Shown piece after piece: positions 1 to 8,803 of a DNA stretch of 64,000 nucleotides (the first letter of the stretch is position 1; each line of letters begins with the position of its first letter). The stretch lies in contig NZ_FMYF01000004.1 in assembly GCF_900092135.1 (NCBI RefSeq), positions 248,001 to 312,000 on the forward strand. The letters run 5' to 3'. Made by a program: the position numbers and the translations under genes. The notes under the pieces were generated by a model. The model was not told where the DNA came from, made no database searches, and saw only the letters and a program-made list of their open reading frames with translations. This stretch comes from Raineyella antarctica (GTDB taxonomy: Bacteria > Actinomycetota > Actinomycetes > Propionibacteriales > Propionibacteriaceae).

Positions 1-1569
1 GAGCAGCTCTACAAGAAGACCAAGCTGGAGGACTCCTTCGGTATCAACACCGTCGCCCTGGTCGACGGCCAGCCCCGTACGCTCAGCCTGATCGAGGCGC
101 TGCAGGTCTACCTCGAGCACCGGCTCGAGGTCACCCTGCGCAGGGCCCTGTTCCAGCGGGCCAAGGCCGAGGACCGGCTGCACCTGGTCGAAGGACTGCT
201 GCTCGCCATCCTCGACATCGACGACGTGATCGCGATCATCCGCCAGGCCGACGATGCCGCAGCCGCCCGGGCCCGCTTGATGGAGGCATTCGAGCTCAGC
301 GAGGTGCAGGCGAACTACATCCTCGACATGCAGCTGCGACGGCTGACCAAGTTCTCCCGGATCGAGCTGGAGGGCGAGCGCGACGAACTCGCCGCGCGGA
401 TCGCGGAACTGACCGAGCTGATCGACTCCGAGGAGCGACGCCGCGAAGAGGTCGGCAACGACCTCCTCGCGGTTGCCAAGCAGTACGGGGACGCGCGCCG
501 GACCGTGCTGCTCTCCGCCGCCGGCGTCTCCGCGGCGGCCACCTCCACCCCGCTCGAGGTCGCCGACGACCCCTGCTGGGTGGTCGCCTCCGCGACCGGC
601 CTGCTGGCCCGGACCACCGACGACAGCCCGCTGCCCGCCGACGGCCCCCGGACCCACCACGACGTCATCGCCGCGATCGTCCGTACCTCGGCACGCTCCG
701 AGGTCGGCGTGGTGACCTCGACAGGCCGACTGCTCAAGCTGCCGGCCCTGGACCTGCCGACACTGCCCCGCACCGCCGCGGCCCCCGACCTGCAGGGCGG
801 CTCACGCCTGTCGGAGCTGCTGGCGCTCCAGCCCGGTGAGGAGTTCCGCGCCCTGGTACCGCTGCGCGCCGACTCCCCCGGCCTCGCCGTCGGCACCCGG
901 CAGGGAGTCGTGAAGGTCATCAGGCCCGAGATCCTCGGCAAGCCCGAGTGGGAGATCATCCGGCTGGAGGCGGGCGACGAGGTCGCGGGTGCCGTCTGGC
1001 TCGACGGTGCCGCCGATTCCTCGCTGTGCTTCATCACCTCCGATGCCCAGCTGCTGCACTTCCCCGTCAGCTCCGTCCGGGCCCAGGGCCGGACCGGCGG
1101 TGGGATCGCCGGGATCAAGCTCTCCGCCGGCGCCCGGGTGATCTGGTTCGGGGCCGTTCCGCGCGACGACTCGGTCGTGGTCACGGTCGCGGCCGCCGGT
1201 GATTCCCTGGGCGTGGATGCCGGGACGGTGAAGGTCGCCCGCTTCGAGGAGTTCCCGCCCAAGGGCCGCGCCACGATGGGCGTACGCTGCCACCGCTTCC
1301 TGCGCGGAGAGACGGCCCTGCAGCAGGCCTGGGCCGGCCCGGCACCGGCGATCGCCTGTGCCGCCTCCGGCTCGCCGATCGACCTGCCCCCGGCCGACGG
1401 CAAGCGGGACGGATCAGGCGTGCCCGTCGCCCAACCCATCCTTGCGATCGGGACCAGGACGTTCGCCCTCACCGACGACGCCCCGGCGACCGGGTCCGCC
1501 GCGGACGACTTCAGCGGTGAGCAGGAATCGCTTCTGGAAGGCGACGGCTCGAGCGCCGACACGGAGTAG
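1..1569 (+). CDS. parC: DNA topoisomerase IV subunit A, C-terminal part (5' truncated by window edge)
   Basis: The frame is open from base 1 to the TAG at 1567-1569, about 522 residues without the N-terminal catalytic tyrosine region. The first 150 residues are the coiled-coil and gate part of a type IIA topoisomerase A subunit (ILDMQLRRLTKF is the family signature). The rest is a beta-propeller DNA-wrapping domain with a degraded GyrA-box-like stretch (QGRTGGGI near base 1087). With ParE it would decatenate and relax DNA. I call it ParC rather than GyrA because the adjacent B subunit is ParE-like. A GyrA paralogue cannot be excluded without the N-terminus. Confidence 0.88.
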   Translation, partial: EQLYKKTKLEDSFGINTVALVDGQPRTLSLIEALQVYLEHRLEVTLRRALFQRAKAEDRLHLVEGLLLAILDIDDVIAIIRQADDAAAARARLMEAFELSEVQANYILDMQLRRLTKFSRIELEGERDELAARIAELTELIDSEERRREEVGNDLLAVAKQYGDARRTVLLSAAGVSAAATSTPLEVADDPCWVVASATGLLARTTDDSPLPADGPRTHHDVIAAIVRTSARSEVGVVTSTGRLLKLPALDLPTLPRTAAAPDLQGGSRLSELLALQPGEEFRALVPLRADSPGLAVGTRQGVVKVIRPEILGKPEWEIIRLEAGDEVAGAVWLDGAADSSLCFITSDAQLLHFPVSSVRAQGRTGGGIAGIKLSAGARVIWFGAVPRDDSVVVTVAAAGDSLGVDAGTVKVARFEEFPPKGRATMGVRCHRFLRGETALQQAWAGPAPAIACAASGSPIDLPPADGKRDGSGVPVAQPILAIGTRTFALTDDAPATGSAADDFSGEQESLLEGDGSSADTE

Positions 1570-1572
1570 CCT
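1567..1572 (+). promoter_or_regulatory. -10 element of leaderless carbonic anhydrase gene
   Basis: TAGCCT lies 7 nt before the ATG at 1580, so transcription should start at the start codon. The first three bases are the parC stop codon. No Shine-Dalgarno sequence is present. Inferred from spacing only. Confidence 0.45.
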
Positions 1573-1579
1573 CTCGGCC

Positions 1580-2080
1580 ATGCGCGAAGACTTCTCCGAC
1601 CTGCTCGCAAGCAACGAGCGCTATGCAGCCAGCTTCACCGACAGCAACTTCGACGGTATCGCCAAGGCGGGGGTGCTGGTAGTCACCTGTATGGACTCCC
1701 GGATCAAGCCGCTGGAGATGATCGGCCTGAAACTGGGAGACGCCAAGATCCTGCGGACTCCCGGCGGCCGGATCACCCCCGATGCCCTGATCGGCTGCAT
1801 CCTCGGGGTGCACCTGCTGAACGTGGACCGGATCATGGTCGTCCCGCACAGCCGCTGTGCCGTCGGGTCGGGCGATGACAAGTTCATCGCCGACAAGGTC
1901 CGCGAAGCCACCGGCGCCGACATCTCGGGCATGGTGCTGGGCACCACTCCGGACCAGGAGGCCGGGCTCCGCTACGACGTGGAACTGCTGCGCACGCATC
2001 CGCTGCTGGCCGGGCACGACGTGCTGGTCGGCGGGTTCTACTACGACGTCGACTCCGGCAAGCTGATCCAGCACCACTGA
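1580..2080 (+). CDS. beta-class carbonic anhydrase
   Basis: A 166-residue protein of the short beta-carbonic anhydrase family, which hydrates CO2 to bicarbonate using a zinc bound by two Cys and one His. Zinc-site residues are visible: Cys37 in the CMDSR motif with the Asp39/Arg41 dyad, then His90 and Cys93 in HSRC. The usual HHTDCG reads PHSRCAVG here, as in the short actinobacterial forms. ATG 1580 gives the family-typical N-terminus. The gene starts 10 nt after parC and has no ribosome site, only TAGCCT 7 nt upstream, which suggests its own leaderless transcript. It faces parE across a shared terminator. Confidence 0.88.
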   Translation: MREDFSDLLASNERYAASFTDSNFDGIAKAGVLVVTCMDSRIKPLEMIGLKLGDAKILRTPGGRITPDALIGCILGVHLLNVDRIMVVPHSRCAVGSGDDKFIADKVREATGADISGMVLGTTPDQEAGLRYDVELLRTHPLLAGHDVLVGGFYYDVDSGKLIQHH

Positions 2081-2115
2081 TCCAGCCGCCCTGCCCCCGT
2101 CCCGACTCCCTCCCC

Positions 2116-2147
2116 ACGGCCCGTCGACCCCTCGGTCGACGGGCCGT
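2116..2147. terminator. bidirectional terminator between carbonic anhydrase and parE
   Basis: A perfect 14-bp stem (2116-2129 with 2134-2147) and a 4-nt loop lie in the convergent gap. There is no clear U-tract, as is usual at this GC content. Confidence 0.7.
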
Positions 2148-2164
2148 CGGCCGCCCGGGGTCGA

Positions 2165-4240
2165 TCAGATGTCGATGTGCTCCTGGTCCAGCCGGTAGGC
2201 GCCGTCGATGATGAACTCCTTGCGCGGGGCGACCTCGGTGCCCATCAGCATCTCGAAGACGCCCTCGGCGCCCTCCGCATCGTCGAGGGTGAGCCGGCGC
2301 AGCGTACGGTGCCGGGGGTCCATGGTGGTCTCCATCAGCTGGTCGGCATCCATCTCGCCCAGGCCCTTGTAGCGCTGCGGCTCCTTGAACCGGATCCCCT
2401 TCTTGGTGAACTCGGCCAGCTTGCGCTCGTACTCGGCGTCCGAGTACGTGTACACGTACTTCTCCTGGCCCTTCTTCGGGTTGATCAGCTCGAAGCGGTG
2501 CAACGGCGGCACCGCGCTGTACACGTGGCCGTGCTCGATCATCGGCCGCATGTAGCGGAAGAAGAGCGTGGCCAGCAGCGTACGGATGTGGGCGCCGTCC
2601 GAGTCGGCGTCGGCCATGAAGATGACCTTGCCGTAGCGGATCCCGTCGACGTCGAAGGACCGTCCCGAGCCGGCGCCGACGACCTGGATGATCGAGGCGC
2701 ACTCGAGGTTCTTCAGCATGTCGGTGATCGAGGCCTTCTGCACGTTCAGGATCTTGCCGCGGATCGGCAGCAGCGCCTGGTACTCGGCGTTCCGCGCCCG
2801 CTGGGCGGTGCCGAGCGCCGAGTCGCCCTCGACGATGAACAGTTCGCACTTGTCGACGTCGGTGCTGCGGCAGTCCTTCAGCTTCGCCGGCAGGGTCGAG
2901 GACTCCAGCGCGTTCTTGCGGCGCTGCGCCTCCTTGTGGATCCGTGCCTGGACCCGGGTACGCGAGGCCGCGACGATCTTCTCCAGCACGGTCCGGGAGG
3001 CCTGCTTGTCATCGCGCCGCGGGGAGGAGAAGTACTTGCCCAGCTCGGACTCGACGACCCGGGTGACGATCCGGCTGACGGCCGGGGTGCCGAGCACCTC
3101 CTTGGTCTGGCCCTCGAACTGCGGCTCGGCCAGCCGGACGGTGACGACGGTGGTGAGGCCCTCGAGGATGTCCTCCTTGGAGACCTCCTCCCCGCTCTTC
3201 AGCAGGCGGGTGCCCTCCAGCGCCTTGCCGACTGCCCGGACCAGGCCGCGGTCGTAGCCCTGGACGTGGGTGCCACCGGAGGGGGTGGCGATGATGTTGA
3301 CGAAGGACTTCGTCAACGTGTCGTAGCCGGTGCCCCAGCGCAGCGCGATGTCGACGCCCAGGTCGCGGGTCACGTCGGCCGGGGCCATGTGCCCCTTCTC
3401 GTCCAGGACCGGCACCGTCTCCTCGAAGGTGTCATGGCCCTGCAGGCGGATCACGTCGGTCAGCGGCTGGTCCTGGGCGAGGTACTCGCAGAACTCCGAG
3501 ATACCGCCCTCGTGCAGGAACACCTCGGTGGACGGCTCCTCGCCGCGCTCGTCGGTGACCTCGATCTTCAGTCCTGGCACCAGGAAGCTGGTCTGCCGGG
3601 CCCTGTTGTGCAGGTCGGCCAGGGAGAGCTTGGCGTCCTTCAGGAAGATGTGGCGGTCGGGCCAGTAGCGGATCCTGGTGCCGGTGGTGCCCTTCGGGAC
3701 CCGGCCGGACTTGACCAGGCCGCCGCCGGGGGTGAACGGGGCGTCCGGGCCATCGCCGGCGAACGTGCCAGGGATACCGCTCTGGAAGGACATCGTCCAG
3801 CGGGCGCCGTTGCGGGCCACCTCGACGTCCAGCCGGGTGGACAGGGCGTTCACCACCGAGGCACCGACGCCGTGCAGGCCACCGGAGGCCCCGTACGACC
3901 CGGAGCCGAACTTGCCGCCGGCGTGCAGCTTGGTCAGCACCACTTCCACGCCGCTGAGGCCGGTGCGCGGCTCGGTGTCGACCGGGATGCCGCGGGCATG
4001 GTCGGTGACCGTGATCGAGCCGTCGTGGCCGAGCACGACCTCGATGCTCTCGCCGAATCCACCCAGGGCCTCGTCCACGGCGTTGTCGATGATCTCCCAG
4101 AGGCAGTGCATCAGCCCCTTGGTGTCGGTCGATCCGATGTACATGGCCGGACGCTTGCGCACCGCCTCCAAGCCCTCCAGCACCATCAGGCTGCGGGCAT
4201 CGTACGTACGGGGTTCGTCGGGGCGGCTGGTGGACGGCAC
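2165..4240 (-). CDS. parE: DNA topoisomerase IV subunit B
   Basis: A 691-residue type IIA topoisomerase ATPase subunit, partner of ParC. In order: GHKL ATPase domain (PAMYIGST near residue 31, WEIIDNAVDEA near 48, GLHGVGASVVNALS), transducer domain, Toprim domain (EGDSALGTAQ) and the acidic metal site DADSDGAHIRTL. EGDSALG in place of the gyrase EGDSAGG is the form seen in actinobacterial ParE. The start is GTG 4240, placed 6 nt after a TAGGCT hexamer with no ribosome site, which suggests a leaderless mRNA. parC, parE and the next small zinc-protein gene keep the order found beside the primary sigma factor gene in Streptomyces. Confidence 0.92.
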   Translation of the reverse strand: MPSTSRPDEPRTYDARSLMVLEGLEAVRKRPAMYIGSTDTKGLMHCLWEIIDNAVDEALGGFGESIEVVLGHDGSITVTDHARGIPVDTEPRTGLSGVEVVLTKLHAGGKFGSGSYGASGGLHGVGASVVNALSTRLDVEVARNGARWTMSFQSGIPGTFAGDGPDAPFTPGGGLVKSGRVPKGTTGTRIRYWPDRHIFLKDAKLSLADLHNRARQTSFLVPGLKIEVTDERGEEPSTEVFLHEGGISEFCEYLAQDQPLTDVIRLQGHDTFEETVPVLDEKGHMAPADVTRDLGVDIALRWGTGYDTLTKSFVNIIATPSGGTHVQGYDRGLVRAVGKALEGTRLLKSGEEVSKEDILEGLTTVVTVRLAEPQFEGQTKEVLGTPAVSRIVTRVVESELGKYFSSPRRDDKQASRTVLEKIVAASRTRVQARIHKEAQRRKNALESSTLPAKLKDCRSTDVDKCELFIVEGDSALGTAQRARNAEYQALLPIRGKILNVQKASITDMLKNLECASIIQVVGAGSGRSFDVDGIRYGKVIFMADADSDGAHIRTLLATLFFRYMRPMIEHGHVYSAVPPLHRFELINPKKGQEKYVYTYSDAEYERKLAEFTKKGIRFKEPQRYKGLGEMDADQLMETTMDPRHRTLRRLTLDDAEGAEGVFEMLMGTEVAPRKEFIIDGAYRLDQEHIDI

Positions 4241-4246
4241 CAGCCG

Positions 4247-4252
4247 AGCCTA
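4247..4252 (-). promoter_or_regulatory. -10 element of leaderless parE
   Basis: Read on the minus strand this is TAGGCT, 6 nt before the GTG start at 4240. No Shine-Dalgarno sequence lies between them. Confidence 0.45.
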
Positions 4253-4451
4253 CCCGCGTCGGCCCACCAGTTCGGCGGGCGACATGCCTGCGGGCACCCA
4301 GGGATGACCCTTGTCCGGCAAGAAGGTACTGGACGTCTTGGCGTGCCGCGGTAGGCTCACAGGGAACAAGGACACGATCGCATGCGTTGCACCAGTGTTC
4401 GAGTTCCCCGCCACGAGGCACCGGCCCCAGGTCGGAGAAAGTGAGGCCACC

Positions 4452-4655
4452 ATGAGCACGACGACCACCGCGGTCCAGGAGACCCCGCTGACCGCCGCCG
4501 ATCGTTGTGATCGCTGCGGCTCCAAGGCCTACCTCCGGGTAACGCTGGCCAGCGGCGGAGAACTCCTCTTCTGCGCCCACCATGCCAAGGAGCACGCCGA
4601 GGCGCTGGCCAAGGTTGCTGCAAGGATCCAGGACGAGACGCACCTGCTGTCCTGA
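4452..4655 (+). CDS. DUF7455-type small zinc-binding protein
   Basis: A 67-residue protein with CDRCGSKAYLRV near residue 19 and LLFCAHHAKEH near 39. This CxxC...CxxH pattern should bind one zinc. The family is known from the same place in Streptomyces, between parE and the primary sigma factor gene, but its function is unknown. ATG 4452 is preceded by GGAGAAAGTGAGG. It is divergent from parE and followed by a strong hairpin, so it is probably monocistronic. Confidence 0.85.
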   Translation: MSTTTTAVQETPLTAADRCDRCGSKAYLRVTLASGGELLFCAHHAKEHAEALAKVAARIQDETHLLS

Positions 4656-4678
4656 GATTCCCCTCCCGTACCAACAAT

Positions 4679-4719
4679 GACGGACTCCCCGTCGCCCACC
4701 GGGCGGCGGGGAGTCCGTC
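4679..4719 (+). terminator. terminator after DUF7455 gene
   Basis: A 13-bp perfect stem (4679-4691 with 4707-4719) enclosing a second 5-bp stem (4693-4697 with 4701-4705), 24 nt after the stop codon. Confidence 0.75.
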
Positions 4720-4795
4720 GTCGTTGGGGCGCCTACGGGGCCGAGGCAGTCGGACCAACTGTCGCACGGGTGAATTCTTTCAGGCCCGGCGCGAC

Positions 4796-4823
4796 CGTTA
4801 CACCCCCCTCAGGGTGTGTAACG
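4796..4823 (+). promoter_or_regulatory. inverted repeat upstream of PRC-barrel gene
   Basis: CGTTACAC (4796-4803) and GTGTAACG (4816-4823) form a perfect 8-bp inverted repeat around a C-run. It lies about 110 nt before the PRC-barrel gene in an AT-richer patch. It may be an operator or a leader hairpin. Its role is unknown. Confidence 0.35.
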
Positions 4824-4930
4824 AAATGATAACGGTACGTACCTTGGAGATGTGGCCCGGTGTCATGCAAGGACGACATCGGCCCGACCGAGGACCTGAA
4901 GGTTCACACCCACTGCGAAGGGAACCACTC

Positions 4931-5230
4931 ATGTTCGACGAGACCACCATCAACCAGCTCCGCGGCTCGACCATGGTCGACCAGGACGGCGACAAGGTCG
5001 GCCGCGTGGAGCAGGTCTACCTCGACGACGCGACCGGGCAGCCGACCTGGGTCACCGTCGCCACCGGTCTCTTCGGGACCCGCGAGACGTTCGTCCCGCT
5101 GGACCGGACCGCTTGGGAGGGCGACGCGCTCCGTGTCCCGTTCCAGAAGGGATTCATCAAGGACGCGCCCAACATGGAGGCCAATGGCCACCTGGATCCG
5201 TCCGAGGAGGACCAGCTCTACCGCTATTAG
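4931..5230 (+). pseudogene. PRC-barrel domain protein, interrupted by an in-frame TAG
   Basis: ATG 4931 starts 99 residues of a PRC-barrel domain (MVDQDGDKVGRVEQVYLDD, VTVATGLFG, FVPLD, VPFQKGFIKDAP), a fold common in small actinobacterial stress-type proteins. The frame stops at TAG 5228-5230 directly after LYRY. In this family that stretch normally continues LYRYYG, so the TAG sits where a tyrosine codon (TAT/TAC) is expected. The same frame then stays open for 75 codons with family-like content. I read this as a nonsense mutation, or a base-call error, in a gene of about 175 codons. The shortened product keeps a complete barrel and may still work. GGGAACC upstream is a weak ribosome site. 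Confidence 0.75.
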
Positions 5231-5458
5231 GGCATCAAGGGTTCCGATGGCGGCGACCTGACCAGCCGCGACGTCCGCGACACCGACGCCACGTCCGCCG
5301 CCCAGGAGCCCACGCTCCCCCAGGAGCGCGTTGACGTGGGCGACGAGCTTCGTGGCACCGGTCGGGCACGACTGCGCCGGTACGATCGGACCGGCGACGA
5401 GCGGTACTCCACCGACGCGCCCCGCGACGACGTCGACCCCGGCGGATTCCGCCGCTGA
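5231..5458 (+). other. orphaned C-terminal part of the PRC-barrel gene
   Basis: This is the same frame after the TAG, 75 codons to TGA 5456-5458. It reads GIKGSDGGDLTSRDVRDTD and later GTGRARLRRYDRTGDERY. The second part resembles the TGRARLRKY motif of the DUF2382 domain that often follows PRC barrels. It has no start codon or ribosome site of its own, so it is translated only if the TAG is read through or is not real. Confidence 0.6.
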
Positions 5459-5489
5459 CACCAGCCATGTCGGCGCAGAGCCAGGAAGA

Positions 5490-5523
5490 GAGGAGGGCGG
5501 ACCCGTACGGGTCCGCCCTCCTC
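5490..5523. terminator. bidirectional terminator between PRC-barrel and AGCS genes
   Basis: A perfect 15-bp stem (5490-5504 with 5509-5523) with a GTAC loop in a convergent gap. The gap 5231-5553 otherwise holds only the orphaned reading-frame tail. Confidence 0.8.
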
Positions 5524-5553
5524 CTGCTGCGACGCACCGCCGGCCATCGGCCC

Positions 5554-7011
5554 TCAGGAGACTCGAACTTCCTCGACCGGGCGGTCCCAGGCGTCGGAGA
5601 TCTTGGTGAGGTCCAGCCGGGGCAACTGGGCCGGGTCGAACTTCGGCGACTCACCGCTGGCGCGCTGCGTTTCGTAGTCGCGTAGCGCCAGGATCACCCA
5701 CCTGCCGAGCAACAGCAGGGCTGCCAGGTTCACCACGGTGATCAGAGCCATGGCGGTGTCCATGAGCGCCCACACGGTGGTCAGCGCAAGCACCGCACCG
5801 ATTCCGGTCGTGAGCACGACCACGACGCGGAGGACCCAGTAGCTCCACCGGGGCGCCCTCAGGAAGCCCATGTTTACCTCGGCGTACGCGTAGGCACCGA
5901 GGATGGACGAGAAGCCGAAGAAGAAGATGATGATCGTCATCGGCCAGGCCATCCAGCCACCCAGGCTGAAGAGCACGGCATCGGTGGTGAGCGTGCCCGC
6001 GGCCGTGGGCGTGGTGACCCCGGGCACGTAGTTCCCGGCACCGGAGGCGAAGATGATGAAGGCGGTCATCGTGCAGATGAAGAACGTGTCGAAGAAGACG
6101 CCGAACGACTGGATCAGGCCCTGCTGCACAGGGTGGCGGACGGTGGCGGTGGCCGCCGCATTCGGGTTGGTGCCCATACCCGCCTCGTTGGAGAACAGCC
6201 CGCGGCGGACGCCGTTGAGGATGGTCGCCCAGACGCCGCCGGCGACGCCGGCCAGCCCCTCGCGGACGCCGAAGGCACCGGCGAAGATGTCGCCCAGGAA
6301 GCCGGGCACCGATCCGACGTTGAGCAGCACGATCGCGATCCCGGCCACCAGGTAGACCAGGGCCATCAGCGGGGTGAGCCACTCGGCGACCCGCGCGACG
6401 CCCCGTACGCCACCCATCACCACGACCCCGGTCAGCGCCGCCAGCACGATCGCCATCGTCCAGGCGGGGACGCCGTGCGAGCCCTGGGCCACGCTGGAGA
6501 TGGCGTTGGCCTGGACCATCGGCATCGCGATGACCATGGAGAAGATGAGGAGCACGGCGAAGACGCCCCCAAAGGTGCGCGAGCCGGTTCCCCGGGCGAT
6601 GTAGAAGGCCGGTCCGCCGCGGAACGTGCCGTCCCCCGCCCGTTCCTTGAAGATCTGGGCCAGGGTCGCCTCGGCGAACGCCGTGGCCATGCCGACCAGC
6701 GAGACCAGCCACATCCAGAACACGGCGCCCGGGCCGCCGAGGATGACGGCCAGCGCCACGCCGGTGATGTTGCCGATGCCGATCCTGGTCGCCATGCCGA
6801 TGGCGAAGGCCTGGAACGAGGAGATGCCCCCCTCACCGCCTTCGCGGGAATGACCGATGTAGCGCAGCATCTGGCCGAACAGCCGGAACTGCACCGCACG
6901 GGTCCGGACGGTCATGACCACACCGACCAGGACCAGCAGACCGATCACCACCCACAGGTAGAGCCAATCGTTGATCCCACCGAGTCGCTGGGTGAATCCG
7001 GCAAGCATCAT
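5554..7011 (-). CDS. alanine/glycine:cation (Na+) symporter, AGCS family
   Basis: A 485-residue integral membrane protein with about ten hydrophobic segments. Family signatures are GIGNITGVALAVILGGPGAVFWMW near residue 90-120 (the AGCS Na+/alanine signature region), FKERAGDGTFRGGPAFYI, and RGLFSNEAGMGTNP. It should import alanine or glycine with sodium or protons; the substrate is inferred from the family. The start shows two tandem ATG codons (7011 and 7008) behind GAGGAG. Spacing favours the second. An 11-bp copy of the start region (CAAGCATCATT on the plus strand) recurs at 7031-7041. A tandem repeat lies further upstream. Confidence 0.9.
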   Translation of the reverse strand: MMLAGFTQRLGGINDWLYLWVVIGLLVLVGVVMTVRTRAVQFRLFGQMLRYIGHSREGGEGGISSFQAFAIGMATRIGIGNITGVALAVILGGPGAVFWMWLVSLVGMATAFAEATLAQIFKERAGDGTFRGGPAFYIARGTGSRTFGGVFAVLLIFSMVIAMPMVQANAISSVAQGSHGVPAWTMAIVLAALTGVVVMGGVRGVARVAEWLTPLMALVYLVAGIAIVLLNVGSVPGFLGDIFAGAFGVREGLAGVAGGVWATILNGVRRGLFSNEAGMGTNPNAAATATVRHPVQQGLIQSFGVFFDTFFICTMTAFIIFASGAGNYVPGVTTPTAAGTLTTDAVLFSLGGWMAWPMTIIIFFFGFSSILGAYAYAEVNMGFLRAPRWSYWVLRVVVVLTTGIGAVLALTTVWALMDTAMALITVVNLAALLLLGRWVILALRDYETQRASGESPKFDPAQLPRLDLTKISDAWDRPVEEVRVS

Positions 7012-7110
7012 TCTCCTCGTTGTACCAAGACAAGCATCATTGCGGCCCCATCATTCCACCCGCGCCGGCTGACCGATCAGTACGCCCCAGCGACGGGATG
7101 GCCACGGCAC

Positions 7111-7171
7111 CACCGACAGACGGCGTCACCGACAGACGGCATCACCGACAGACGGCATCACCGACAGACGG
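7111..7171. repeat. 16-bp tandem repeat, 3.8 copies
   Basis: The unit CACCGACAGACGGCAT repeats at 7111, 7127, 7143 and 7159 (last copy 13 nt). One base differs in the first copy. It lies in the gap between the start of the symporter gene and the end of sigA (7012-7284). No coding content is seen; 16 is not a multiple of three. Confidence 0.85.
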
Positions 7172-7228
7172 GGCCGAGGCGAACCGGGAGGGCGCTCCCC
7201 CTTCGCGCACCCAGAGCCCCCACAGCGC

Positions 7229-7260
7229 ACGAGGGCCCCTCCGGATGGAGGGGCCCTCGT
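7229..7260 (-). terminator. terminator of sigA
   Basis: A 14-bp perfect stem (7229-7242 with 7247-7260) and a GGAT loop, 24 nt beyond the sigA stop codon. Confidence 0.75.
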
Positions 7261-7284
7261 CCTCGGCGGTAGGCCGCCGGGATG

Positions 7285-8631
7285 TCAGTCCAGGTAGTCG
7301 CGCAGCACCTGCGAACGCGACGGGTGGCGCAGCTTCGACATCGTCTTCGACTCGATCTGGCGGATCCGCTCACGGGTCACGCCGTAGACCTTGCCGATCT
7401 CGTCCAGCGTCTTCGGCTGGCCGTCGGTCAGGCCGAAGCGCATCGAGACCACGCCGGCCTCGCGCTCCGAGAGGGTGTCGAGCACGTCGTGCAACTGCTC
7501 CTGCAGCAGCGTGAAGCTGACCGCATCGGCCGGCACGACCGCTTCGGAGTCCTCGATCAGGTCACCGAACTCCGAGTCGCCGTCCTCGCCCAGCGGCGTG
7601 TGCAGCGAGATCGGCTCACGACCGTACTTCTGGACCTCGATGACCTTCTCGGGGGTCATGTCGAGTTCCTTGGCCAGCTCCTCCGGCGTGGGCTCCCGAC
7701 CCAGGTCCTGCAGCATCTGGCGCTGGACGCGGGCGAGCTTGTTGATCACCTCGACCATGTGCACCGGGATACGGATCGTACGAGCCTGGTCGGCCATCGC
7801 CCGGGTGATGGCCTGCTTGATCCACCAGGTCGCGTACGTGGAGAACTTGTAGCCCTTGGTGTAGTCGAACTTCTCGACCGCACGGATCAGGCCCAGGTTG
7901 CCCTCCTGGATCAGGTCCAGGAACAGCATGCCGCGACCGGTGTAGCGCTTGGCCAGCGAGACGACCAGGCGCAGGTTGGCCTCCAGCAGGTGGTTCTTGG
8001 CGTTGTGGCCGTCGTTGGCGATCCACTCGTAGTCGTCGAAGTCGTTCTGGGCGAGCTTGCCCTTGCCCTCGCCCAGCTTCTCCTCGGCGAACAGGCCGGC
8101 CTCGATGCGCTTGGCGAGCTCGACCTCCTGGGCCGCGTTCAGCAGCGCAACCTTGCCGATCTGCTTGAGGTAGTCCTTGACCGGGTCGGCGGTCGCACCG
8201 GCGACGGTCACCTGGACCTCGGGCTCGTCCGAGTCGTCGGACTCGTCGAGGCTGAAGCCCTCCTCCTCGGTGATCTTCTTCTCTTCGACCTCGGCCTCTT
8301 CGACCTTGAATTCCTTGTCGTCGACCTCGTCGAGGTGGCGGCCCTTCTTGCCGCCGCCGACGGTGAGGACGACGTCGTCGCCGTCGAGCTTGGCCTCGAT
8401 GGTCGCCTCGGCGACCGGGGCCGTCGTCTTGGGGGCGGACGCGCGCTTGGCGGTCGTGGCCTTCTTGGCCGGGGTCTTCTTGGCCGGGGCCTTCTTGGTC
8501 GCCGCACCCTGGGGCGAGCCGGTCCCGCTCGTCGCCTTGGTGGCGGACTTACGGGCCACAGTCTTCTTCGCGGTGGCCGGCACACCTCCCAGAGTGTGGT
8601 CGGAGGAGCTTTCCTCAGCAGCTGATGACAC
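7285..8631 (-). CDS. sigA: primary RNA polymerase sigma factor (group 1, HrdB/SigA)
   Basis: A housekeeping sigma factor of 448 residues from the chosen start. The N-terminal ~130 residues are Lys/Ala/Pro-rich then acidic and poorly conserved, as in actinobacterial SigA. Then come region 1.2 ([20 protein letters not shown]), region 2 ([34 protein letters not shown]), region 3 ([17 protein letters not shown]) and region 4 ([33 protein letters not shown]). I chose GTG 8631 because GAGAGG sits 6 nt upstream. A longer form from 8727 lacks conserved residues, and a later GTG is possible. The gene follows the parC/parE/DUF7455 block, as in Streptomyces. Confidence 0.95.
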   Translation of the reverse strand: MSSAAEESSSDHTLGGVPATAKKTVARKSATKATSGTGSPQGAATKKAPAKKTPAKKATTAKRASAPKTTAPVAEATIEAKLDGDDVVLTVGGGKKGRHLDEVDDKEFKVEEAEVEEKKITEEEGFSLDESDDSDEPEVQVTVAGATADPVKDYLKQIGKVALLNAAQEVELAKRIEAGLFAEEKLGEGKGKLAQNDFDDYEWIANDGHNAKNHLLEANLRLVVSLAKRYTGRGMLFLDLIQEGNLGLIRAVEKFDYTKGYKFSTYATWWIKQAITRAMADQARTIRIPVHMVEVINKLARVQRQMLQDLGREPTPEELAKELDMTPEKVIEVQKYGREPISLHTPLGEDGDSEFGDLIEDSEAVVPADAVSFTLLQEQLHDVLDTLSEREAGVVSMRFGLTDGQPKTLDEIGKVYGVTRERIRQIESKTMSKLRHPSRSQVLRDYLD

Positions 8632-8803
8632 AGACAACCTCTCTGCTCGGTGTCGCGATAACACGGGCGCGCAGAACCAGAGCGGCCGCTGCGCAGACCT
8701 GCAGGCCATTGTGACACGCGGGGCCAAACACGGCCTAATGCGGGTCTCCCCTGCGCGCCCTGGTCCGGCCCTGCTCGGGGCTCTCAGGCCGTCGCCGGAA
8801 CGG

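Noticed and set aside
7111-7171. CRISPR-like array (also considered for 17208-17309 and 47741-47810)
   Set aside because: Units are 14-17 bp and directly tandem with no spacers, and no cas genes are present.
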